Source: Pseudobdellovibrionaceae bacterium
GTDB lineage: Bacteria; Bdellovibrionota; Bdellovibrionia; Bdellovibrionales; Bdellovibrionaceae
Assembly: GCA_014376325.1 (NCBI GenBank)
Contig: JACMRP010000294.1
Span: forward strand, 1-5,072
Direction of reading: 5' to 3'
Length of the DNA: 5,072 nt
Shown here: piece by piece, positions 1 through 5,072 of the stretch
Layout: every line of letters starts with the position of its first letter
Position numbering within the stretch: position 1 is the first letter of the stretch
Program-made: the position numbers and the translations under genes
The notes under the pieces: generated by a model
Told to the model about the DNA's origin: nothing
The model's database searches: none
The model's input: the letters and a program-made list of their open reading frames with translations, nothing else

Positions 1-735
1 ATCAAAGATAAGTTCAACTTGCCCGTCAGACCGACTCGGATCGAGTGTTACGATATTTCTAACTTTCAGGGATCCGAAACCGTGGCTTCGCAAGTTGTGT
101 TTGAAGATGGAGTTCCGAGCAAGGACAACTACCGACGTTACAAAATCCGGACGGTCGAAGGCAGCAATGACTCTGCTTCGATGTACGAAGTCATCAGCCG
201 CAGATTTAAACACACCGAATACGAAGACCCGCATTTGGTGGTCGTCGACGGTGGCAAGGGACAACTGTCCCAAGCCGTGCGGATCCTTGAAGAGATTGGG
301 CGCAAAGATATTCCGGTCGTGGGGCTCGCGAAGGCGCGGACCGAATCTGATTTTCAGGCATCCGAAGTGAATAGCTCCGAAGAAAGGTTCTTCTTGCCGG
401 GACGTCAGAATCCGATCACCTTCCGTTCAAATTCTGAAGCGTTGCACATTCTCGTGGGCATCCGCGACGAGGCCCATCGATTCGCGATTACCTATCATCG
501 TAAATTGCGTGAAGCGACCAGCATCGAAAGCGAATTGGATTTTGTCGTAGGCCTAGGCGAAAAGCGCAAGCGTGTTTTGCTGACTCGGTTCAGCGGCGTT
601 CAAGAATTGAAAGAGGCCGATCCCGAAGAGATCGCGAAGCTGAAAGGCTTCAACAGAGTTCTTGCCGAGCGAGTTCTTTTACAGTTGAATGAATCTGAAG
701 AAGAACAAGATAAGAGCGAGGCAGAAGAGGTATGA
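1..735 (+). CDS. uvrC: UvrABC excinuclease subunit C, C-terminal part (5' end outside the window)
   Basis: UvrC makes the incisions on both sides of a DNA lesion after UvrA and UvrB have located it, in the cytoplasm. The frame is open from base 1, giving 244 visible residues of a protein usually near 600. The N-terminal GIY-YIG nuclease and UvrB-binding regions lie upstream. The RNase H-like endonuclease domain covers about residues 10-170 of the visible part. Its family motifs are IECYDIS (Asp18), SNDSASM (Asp57), VVVDGGKGQL (Asp83) and RDEAHRFAITYHRK (His159), which match the known catalytic Asp/His set. A tandem helix-hairpin-helix follows (about 176-229, with VGLGEKRK and LKGFNRVLAER), then an acidic tail ending EAEEV. 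Between GLAK and FFLPGR there is a charged segment (about 112-129) that E. coli UvrC lacks. The stop codon overlaps the murJ start. The TTG at 19 is an internal codon, not a start. Identification is secure. Confidence 0.97.
   Translation: MKDKFNLPVRPTRIECYDISNFQGSETVASQVVFEDGVPSKDNYRRYKIRTVEGSNDSASMYEVISRRFKHTEYEDPHLVVVDGGKGQLSQAVRILEEIGRKDIPVVGLAKARTESDFQASEVNSSEERFFLPGRQNPITFRSNSEALHILVGIRDEAHRFAITYHRKLREATSIESELDFVVGLGEKRKRVLLTRFSGVQELKEADPEEIAKLKGFNRVLAERVLLQLNESEEEQDKSEAEEV
718..730 (+). promoter_or_regulatory. Purine-rich ribosome-binding region for murJ, inside the end of uvrC
   Basis: Just before the murJ ATG, the end of uvrC reads GAGGCAGAAGAGG. Two Shine-Dalgarno-like cores are present: GAGG at 718-721, 10 bases from the ATG, and AGAGG at 726-730, only one base away. 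The first has the more usable spacing. Together with the ATGA overlap this fits re-initiation by ribosomes finishing uvrC. Which core is used is inference. Confidence 0.5.
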
Positions 736-2288
736 AGAAACACGCCTTCTTGGTGGGTTTAGGGATCTTTTTAAGTCGAATTGCGGGACTGATCAGGGAA
801 CGGGTGTTTGCCCACTACTTTGGGAACTCCGATGCCGGTGACGCGTTTAAAGCCGCGCTTAAAATTCCCAACTTTCTGCAGAATCTTTTTGGCGAAGGCG
901 TACTGTCTGCAAGCTTTATCCCCGTATATGCCCAGTTGCTCGCAAAAAAACATGACGAAGATGCCGCAAAGGTCGCTTCGGTCGTTGGCAGTTTGTTATT
1001 TTTGGTCACGTCCGTATTGGTTTTGCTTGGTGTTTTTGCAACGCCTTTTTTAATTGCGCTGATCGCTCCAGGATTTCAGGGCGAGAAAAAAGAACTGACC
1101 ATTCGGATCGTGCAAATCTTGTTTCCGGGAACGGGATTTTTAGTCATGTCGGCGTGGTGCTTGGGGATTTTAAATTCTCATAAAAAATTCTTTTTGTCTT
1201 ACGTAGCACCGGTCATTTGGAACTTGGCGATCATCGTGACGATTTTAGTTTGGGGTCCACGTCAGGCGCAGTTTGAACTCGCCATCACGACTTCTTACGG
1301 ACTTGTCGCCGGAAGCTTTTTGCAATTTATTGTGCAGTTGCCTTTCGCTTTACGGCTCGGCAAAAAAATCTATCCAAGTCTTAGTTTGCAGTCTTCCCAC
1401 GTGCGTTCAGTCCTGAAGAATTTTGTGCCGGTGGTTTTTTCTCGTGGAGTGGTGCAGGTCAGCGCCTATATCGACAACGTGCTGGCGAGCCTTCTGCCGA
1501 CCGGAGCGGTCTCCGCACTCGCGTACGCGCAGACTTTGTATTTGCTGCCGATCAGTTTGTTTGGCATGAGCGTGTCGGCGGTGGAACTGTCTTCGATGTC
1601 GCAGGCGGTGGGAACTCCGGAAGAGATTCAGCAGTATTTGCGGCAGCGGTTAGACCGGGGACTTGCGCAGATTGCGTTTTTTATCGTGCCCTCGGTGATC
1701 GCGTTTTTACTTCTGGGGGACTTGATTGTCGGCGCGGTCTTTCAGACCGGTGAATTTGACCGAGCCAGTACCGTGTATGTCTGGTCGGTGCTTGCGGGCG
1801 CGACGGTCGGACTGCTTGCGAGCACGCTGGGTCGATTGTACTCGTCGGCATTTTATTCCGTGCAAGAACCGAAGACACCGCTGAAGTATGCCTTCGTGCG
1901 GATTTTCTTCACCACGGTTTTGGGAATCCTGTTCGCGTTTTATATTCCCGGCTGGATCGGTATCGATGCAAAGTGGGGCACCGTTGGTTTGACCGCATCT
2001 GCGGGGATTGCCGGGTGGATCGAGTTTTATTTGCTCCGCCGCAGATTAAATCAAAAGATAGGGAAGACGGGTTTGCCGCTCAGTTTTCAGGCAAAGTTAT
2101 GGGCTGCGGCCATTGTTAGCGCGGTGATTGCGTACGGTTTCCGCATGGTTCTGCCTGCCCAGGCGCACGTGATTTTATCGGCGGCGCTGGTGCTTTCGCT
2201 TTACGGAATTCTTTATTTTTCATTCACATATTTTTTAAAGATTGAACAAGCGATGGATCTCGTGAGTAAAATCAAACGGCAATTGTAA
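732..2288 (+). CDS. murJ: MurJ (MviN) lipid II flippase
   Basis: MurJ is the inner-membrane flippase of the MOP superfamily that moves lipid II to the periplasmic face for peptidoglycan synthesis. The 518 residues match the usual length, and hydrophobic segments run through the whole protein, consistent with the family's 14 helices. Family motifs seen: the N-terminal SRIAGLIRE (Arg16, Arg22), Asp37 in GDAFKAALKIPNFLQNLFGE, SASFIPVYA (60-67), APGF (112-115), LNS plus KKFFLSYVAPVIWN (147-164), and YAQTLYLLPISLFGMS (265-280). The start is the ATG overlapping the uvrC stop by four bases, which gives the standard MurJ N-terminus. Odd point: by eye alignment with E. coli MurJ, Arg18, Arg24 and Asp39 are kept as Arg16, Arg22 and Asp37. 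The essential Arg52 corresponds to Gln50, and Asp269/Arg270 to Gln267/Thr268. This looks like a lineage-specific version rather than a broken gene, because the frame is intact and all other motifs are present. A non-lipid-II MOP exporter is the less likely alternative. Confidence 0.95.
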   Translation: MKKHAFLVGLGIFLSRIAGLIRERVFAHYFGNSDAGDAFKAALKIPNFLQNLFGEGVLSASFIPVYAQLLAKKHDEDAAKVASVVGSLLFLVTSVLVLLGVFATPFLIALIAPGFQGEKKELTIRIVQILFPGTGFLVMSAWCLGILNSHKKFFLSYVAPVIWNLAIIVTILVWGPRQAQFELAITTSYGLVAGSFLQFIVQLPFALRLGKKIYPSLSLQSSHVRSVLKNFVPVVFSRGVVQVSAYIDNVLASLLPTGAVSALAYAQTLYLLPISLFGMSVSAVELSSMSQAVGTPEEIQQYLRQRLDRGLAQIAFFIVPSVIAFLLLGDLIVGAVFQTGEFDRASTVYVWSVLAGATVGLLASTLGRLYSSAFYSVQEPKTPLKYAFVRIFFTTVLGILFAFYIPGWIGIDAKWGTVGLTASAGIAGWIEFYLLRRRLNQKIGKTGLPLSFQAKLWAAAIVSAVIAYGFRMVLPAQAHVILSAALVLSLYGILYFSFTYFLKIEQAMDLVSKIKRQL

Positions 2289-2294
2289 AAGGAG
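2287..2294 (+). promoter_or_regulatory. Strong ribosome-binding site for the small barrel gene
   Basis: AAAAGGAG, overlapping the last two bases of the murJ stop codon, lies five bases before the ATG at 2300. It fixes that start and suggests efficient translation independent of murJ. It is the best Shine-Dalgarno match in the window. Confidence 0.8.
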
Positions 2295-2299
2295 ATGTC

Positions 2300-2752
2300 A
2301 TGAAGGCTTGGATTGTTTTATCGGTGTTATTAGTTTCTGTTATGGCTCGCGCGGAGAACTACGCAGTCGGTGTCATTTTGGGTGATCCGACGGGTTTGTC
2401 GGTGAAGATGAAGCTCGATGATGTGAATGCGATCGACGGCGCACTCGCTTACTCCGCCGGGCGCTACGGCGGGCTGCAGTTTCATGGAGATTATCTTTGG
2501 GACAACGCAAGATCTTGGCATACAGAACAAGGTCCGCTCGCAATGTATTACGGACTCGGCGGCCGCGTAATTAGCTATAAGAGAGATGATATCAGCGAAG
2601 TTTCCATTGGACCGCGCGGCTCTATTGGGGCGCATTTAAACATCACGAATCCAAATCTAGAAATCTTTGGCGAACTCGCACTGATTCTTGATGTCGCGCC
2701 ACGCATGGCTGCCGATGTCGATGCGGGCGTGGGTCTGCGCATCCGTTTCTAA
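2300..2752 (+). CDS. Small secreted protein, predicted outer-membrane beta-barrel
   Basis: The function is unknown. The 150 residues start with a clear Sec signal peptide: Lys2, a hydrophobic core at about 4-15, and an Ala-Arg-Ala cleavage site with mature protein from Glu19. The mature part (about 132 residues) has alternating polar/hydrophobic stretches with many Gly, Tyr and Trp, and ends GVGLRIRF. A C-terminal Phe preceded by alternating residues is the usual signal for BAM-assisted insertion. This suggests a small barrel of perhaps eight strands. The early motif ILGDPTGLSVKMKL...NAIDGALAYS (about 26-52) resembles small barrel proteins of the DUF3996 type, recalled from memory and not searched. 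The gene lies 11 bases after murJ with its own strong ribosome-binding site, so it is probably the last gene of the uvrC-murJ transcription unit. A soluble periplasmic beta-rich protein is the alternative. The gene call is firm; the location is likely; the function is open. Confidence 0.85.
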   Translation: MKAWIVLSVLLVSVMARAENYAVGVILGDPTGLSVKMKLDDVNAIDGALAYSAGRYGGLQFHGDYLWDNARSWHTEQGPLAMYYGLGGRVISYKRDDISEVSIGPRGSIGAHLNITNPNLEIFGELALILDVAPRMAADVDAGVGLRIRF

Positions 2753-2754
2753 CG

Positions 2755-2778
2755 CGGACCTTCATTAAAACCGGTCTG
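2755..2778 (+). terminator. Weak hairpin just after the barrel gene, possible transcript end
   Basis: CGGACC (2755-2760) can pair with GGTCTG (2773-2778) to form six base pairs, one of them G-U, around a 12-base loop. It starts two bases after the TAA stop. No T-run follows (the next bases are AAATGACA), so it is not a standard Rho-independent terminator. It may mark the operon's 3' end with help from Rho, or be chance. Confidence 0.25.
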
Positions 2779-2781
2779 AAA

Positions 2782-2845
2782 TGACACCGAATACTTTCGG
2801 CATGCATTTTGAGATATAGAGGGAAGTCGCCAGTGTGCGGTGTCA
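2782..2845. repeat. 8-base inverted repeat flanking the possible protease promoter
   Basis: TGACACCG at 2782-2789 is the exact reverse complement of CGGTGTCA at 2838-2845, with 48 bases between. The arms bracket the TATAGA hexamer at 2815-2820. They could be operator half-sites or a long-loop stem in a transcript. A match of this size can arise by chance in a gap of this length, so significance is unproven. Confidence 0.3.
2815..2820 (+). promoter_or_regulatory. Possible -10 box for the protease gene
   Basis: TATAGA is a fair match to the sigma-70 -10 hexamer TATAAT. The bases where a -35 box should be (about 2791-2797, ATACTTT) match TTGACA poorly. Transcription from here would begin near 2827 and leave a leader of about 63 bases before the GTG at 2890. 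The position after an operon end fits a promoter, but the sequence match alone is weak. Confidence 0.25.
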
Positions 2846-2877
2846 CTACGGCACTCATCCCACCGGCGGTTTCTTTT

Positions 2878-2884
2878 GAGGGGG
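2878..2884 (+). promoter_or_regulatory. Ribosome-binding site deciding the protease GTG start
   Basis: GAGGGGG is followed by a five-T spacer and then GTG at 2890. The spacing is good, and this start gives a compact lipoprotein signal peptide. A rival in-frame GTG at 2833 also has a Shine-Dalgarno-like GAGGGAAG (2819-2826) six bases before it, so this site is preferred because of the signal peptide rather than by ribosome-site strength alone. Confidence 0.65.
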
Positions 2885-2889
2885 TTTTT

Positions 2890-5072
2890 GTGAAGAGTTT
2901 TATTTCGTTATTAAGTTCGGCGCTTGTTCTTTCGGCTTGTCAGAATGTGCACAACACGCCCAACGAATTTTCTAAATTCGGTTTTACAGACGCTATTTAC
3001 TCGAACCGCTCGCAGTCGAACGATGCTTCGATTTCGGTTTTAAAATTAAAAAATCAAGCCCTCCTCGAAACCGCGGAACGCAAAGACGGTAAGCTCGTCA
3101 TCGATCAAGAGTTGTTGAAGGCGATTCAAGAAGAGCAAGCTGCGACCATTCTTGAGCTGCAAAAGATTTCTCCGGACATTAAAGTCATCTTAAAATACAA
3201 ACTCGTCTTAAACGGTCTTGCGATCGTGGCTCCCCCAGGGACTTTGGACAAAATCAAGGCACTGCCGAATGTGACTTTGTCGGAGCGCTCCACTTCGTTC
3301 GCTCGCCCGAAAGCGGCAGACGCACCTAAAATGGGCGCAGTCGGCGAACACACTTCCGTGAACTTTATCGGTGCGGATGCGGCTTACGCGCAGAATATTC
3401 ACGGCGAAGGCATGCGTGTTGGCGTGATCGATACCGGAATCGATTATACTCACAAAATGCTTTTGGGCGAAGGCACTGCAGAGGCCTTCAAGGCCGTTGT
3501 TCCTTCCGTTGCGAATGCGGGTTTTCCAAACAAAAAAGTCGTGGGTGGAATTGACTTGGTCGGCACGGACTACGATTCGGCCTCTGCGATATTCGCAAAA
3601 CACATTCCCACTCCGGACGTAAACCCGATCGATGAAGCCGGTCACGGAACTCATGTTGCCGGAACCATCGCGGGCATTGGCGACGGCGTTAACACCTATA
3701 GCGGGGTTGCGCCAGCGGCCGAACTTTACGCGATCAAAGTTTTTGGCGCGAAAGGTTCGACCAACGACGAAATCGTGATTGCGGCTTTAGAATACGCGGC
3801 CGATCCCACGGGCGATCTTTCATTCACTCAGCAATTGGACGTCGTGAATTTATCTTTGGGCAGCGGTTTCGGAAATCCGCATTTAATGTACGCCCACGCG
3901 GTCCGTAACTTAGTTCGTGGCGGCACCGTTGTCGTAGCGTCTGCCGGTAACTCTGGTGATAAGTCCTACATCGTGGGCTCTCCTTCGACTTCGGACGAAG
4001 CGATCTCGGTTGCTTCCAGCATCGATAATCAAACACAGAATATTCAGTTCCCGACAGTCGTTTTTCAATTAGGTGCCGAAGCGCTGAAGGCAGAAATCGT
4101 TGAAGCCTCGATCACGAAAGAACTCTCGAGGATTCCAGAATTGAAAGGTGAAGTCATCGCGGTTGGCCTTGCGGACGCGGACTTCGATGCAACTCAGGCA
4201 GCACAAATCGCGGGTAAAGTGGCCTTGATCGATCGTGGCAAAGTGACGTTTACAGAAAAAATCGGACGCGCGCAAAAAGCGGGCGCGATCGCGGTGGTCG
4301 TTGCGAATAACTCGGACGAAGATCCAATCGGTATGGGCGGCGAAGGCAAATTTGATATTCCGGCAGTGATGGTTGCAAAAAGTGTTGGCGATGCGATCAA
4401 AGCAAAGCTCGCGACCGAAAAAGTGACTGTTGATTTAAAGCCGACCGAGCGAGTTGAAAAACCTTGGATGGCAGACACGATGTCACCGTTTTCTTCTCGG
4501 GGACCACGTTCTGAAGATGGACTGATCAAGCCAGAGATTTCTGCTCCCGGTTCTAACATCATTTCCGCAGATATCGGTGGCGGCGAAAAGGGCGTGCAAA
4601 TGTCCGGTACTTCGATGGCGGGTCCACACATCGCGGGCGTCATGGCTTTGCTAAAACAGAAATTCGCAACGGCTAATACGGCCGAATTGAAATCGGTTTT
4701 GATGGGACACGGAAAGTTGATCGGCGATAAAGACAAAAAACAGTACACCGTCAGCCGTCAGGGTGCCGGCCGTGTGCAGGTGGCAGAGTCCCTCGAAACT
4801 AAGATCGTGACGACGCCTGCGGCATTATCTTTTGGTATCACAGATTTAGAATCTTCGAAAACTTTGACTCAAGAACTAACGATCAAGAATATCTCTGCAG
4901 AAAGTCTGACATTAAAGCCAGAATGGAAAGGCTCTGCATCGGTACAAATTTCGGTGAGCGAAGTCACCCTCGCGGCCGGCGAATCAAAGAAAGTTTTAGT
5001 CACTGCTAAAATTAATTCTGCCGCGATGAAAGAGACGACGGAAGAGATGGACGGATACTTAAGCTTTAAGAA
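2890..5072 (+). CDS. Subtilisin-family (S8) serine protease, lipoprotein with PA domain; 3' end outside the window
   Basis: A secreted serine endopeptidase, predicted to be lipid-anchored. 727 codons are visible with no stop. The first 16 residues form a lipoprotein signal peptide ending in the lipobox LSAC, with Cys17 as the lipidated residue. Gln at +2 does not signal inner-membrane retention, so the outer membrane is likely by the E. coli rule. Residues about 75-135 resemble an I9-type inhibitor propeptide (KVILKYKLVLNGLAIVAPP...LPNV). The S8 catalytic set is complete: Asp181 in GVIDTGID, His252 in GHGTHVAGT, oxyanion Asn354 in ASAGNSG and Ser575 in GTSMAGPH. A PA domain (about 380-510, including GKVALIDRGKVTF and AQKAGAIAVVVANN) is inserted between Asn354 and Ser575, as in the C5a-peptidase/lactocepin group. 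After the catalytic domain, from about 642, a beta-rich Fn3-like region begins and is cut by the window edge. GTG is the chosen start. The gene appears separate from the murJ operon. Its substrate is unknown; nutrient digestion, envelope processing or attack on other cells are all possible. Confidence 0.95.
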   Translation, partial: MKSFISLLSSALVLSACQNVHNTPNEFSKFGFTDAIYSNRSQSNDASISVLKLKNQALLETAERKDGKLVIDQELLKAIQEEQAATILELQKISPDIKVILKYKLVLNGLAIVAPPGTLDKIKALPNVTLSERSTSFARPKAADAPKMGAVGEHTSVNFIGADAAYAQNIHGEGMRVGVIDTGIDYTHKMLLGEGTAEAFKAVVPSVANAGFPNKKVVGGIDLVGTDYDSASAIFAKHIPTPDVNPIDEAGHGTHVAGTIAGIGDGVNTYSGVAPAAELYAIKVFGAKGSTNDEIVIAALEYAADPTGDLSFTQQLDVVNLSLGSGFGNPHLMYAHAVRNLVRGGTVVVASAGNSGDKSYIVGSPSTSDEAISVASSIDNQTQNIQFPTVVFQLGAEALKAEIVEASITKELSRIPELKGEVIAVGLADADFDATQAAQIAGKVALIDRGKVTFTEKIGRAQKAGAIAVVVANNSDEDPIGMGGEGKFDIPAVMVAKSVGDAIKAKLATEKVTVDLKPTERVEKPWMADTMSPFSSRGPRSEDGLIKPEISAPGSNIISADIGGGEKGVQMSGTSMAGPHIAGVMALLKQKFATANTAELKSVLMGHGKLIGDKDKKQYTVSRQGAGRVQVAESLETKIVTTPAALSFGITDLESSKTLTQELTIKNISAESLTLKPEWKGSASVQISVSEVTLAAGESKKVLVTAKINSAAMKETTEEMDGYLSFK

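Noticed and set aside
19..735. TTG at 19 as the start of a 238-residue protein
   Set aside because: The frame is open from base 1 and the residues before the TTG continue the UvrC domain, so this is an internal codon of a truncated gene.
2330..2635. 101-residue open frame on the minus strand
   Set aside because: It is antisense to the barrel gene, which has a signal peptide and a strong ribosome-binding site; the minus frame has neither.
2781..2819. 12-codon ATG frame (MTPNTFGMHFEI) as a leader peptide
   Set aside because: It has no ribosome-binding site, no run of regulatory codons and no attenuator-like structure after it.
2643..2858. 71-residue open frame on the minus strand across the intergenic gap
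   Set aside because: Most of it is antisense to the barrel gene, and its composition (Arg, His, Pro, Val) has no recognisable motif. No convincing start signal is seen.
2861..2877. CACCGGCGGTTTCTTTT as a Rho-independent terminator
   Set aside because: The possible stem is only three base pairs with a three-base loop, and it sits just before the protease ribosome-binding site.
3208..3654. 148-residue open frame on the minus strand
   Set aside because: It is antisense to the Asp/His part of the subtilase domain. The product is rich in Arg, Cys and His, as expected for a shadow frame, with no family motif.
4194..4748. 184-residue open frame on the minus strand
   Set aside because: It lies wholly antisense to the protease, covering the PA domain to catalytic Ser region where the + strand carries clear S8 motifs. 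The minus translation shows no recognisable domain.
1..5072. A novel defence, mobile or CRISPR-like system
   Set aside because: All four genes belong to recognisable classes. No direct-repeat array, transposase, integrase, toxin-antitoxin pair or nuclease-effector pair is visible on either strand.

Overview
The window holds four protein-coding genes, all on the + strand. In order they are the 3' end of uvrC (nucleotide excision repair), a complete murJ (lipid II flippase), a complete gene for a small predicted outer-membrane beta-barrel protein, and the 5' part of a gene for a large lipoprotein of the subtilisin (S8) family. No RNA gene, mobile element, CRISPR array or phage signal is visible. 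No stretch longer than 137 bases lacks a gene.

Organism: a Gram-negative bacterium with a diderm envelope. This follows from the beta-barrel protein with a signal peptide and C-terminal Phe, and from the lipoprotein signal. Base composition looks close to balanced GC. From memory, the sequence character of UvrC and MurJ and the uvrC-murJ order suggest Bdellovibrionota (Bdellovibrio-like) or a related former deltaproteobacterial lineage. That is inference and could not be tested here.

Layout: bases 1-735 encode the C-terminal 244 residues of UvrC, with the RNase H-like nuclease domain and the tandem helix-hairpin-helix. murJ (732-2288) overlaps the uvrC stop by four bases (ATGA), so the two are probably translationally coupled. 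Eleven bases after murJ, behind a strong Shine-Dalgarno, comes the 150-residue secreted protein (2300-2752). These three genes look like one transcription unit. The 137-base gap at 2753-2889 contains a weak hairpin just after the stop codon, an 8-base inverted repeat and a weak possible -10 box. It probably separates the operon from the protease gene. The protease (GTG at 2890, open at the window edge) has a lipobox, an I9-like propeptide, a complete Asp/His/Asn/Ser active site, an inserted PA domain and the start of a C-terminal beta-domain.

Working together: MurJ supplies lipid II for peptidoglycan, while the small barrel protein and the protease act in the outer envelope. UvrC is a housekeeping repair protein that appears to be only a transcriptional neighbour. 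The most interesting points are that MurJ lacks two of the arginines known as essential in E. coli MurJ, and that the lipid anchor of the protease sits on the propeptide, so autoprocessing would release the enzyme. I found no convincing undescribed multi-gene system.
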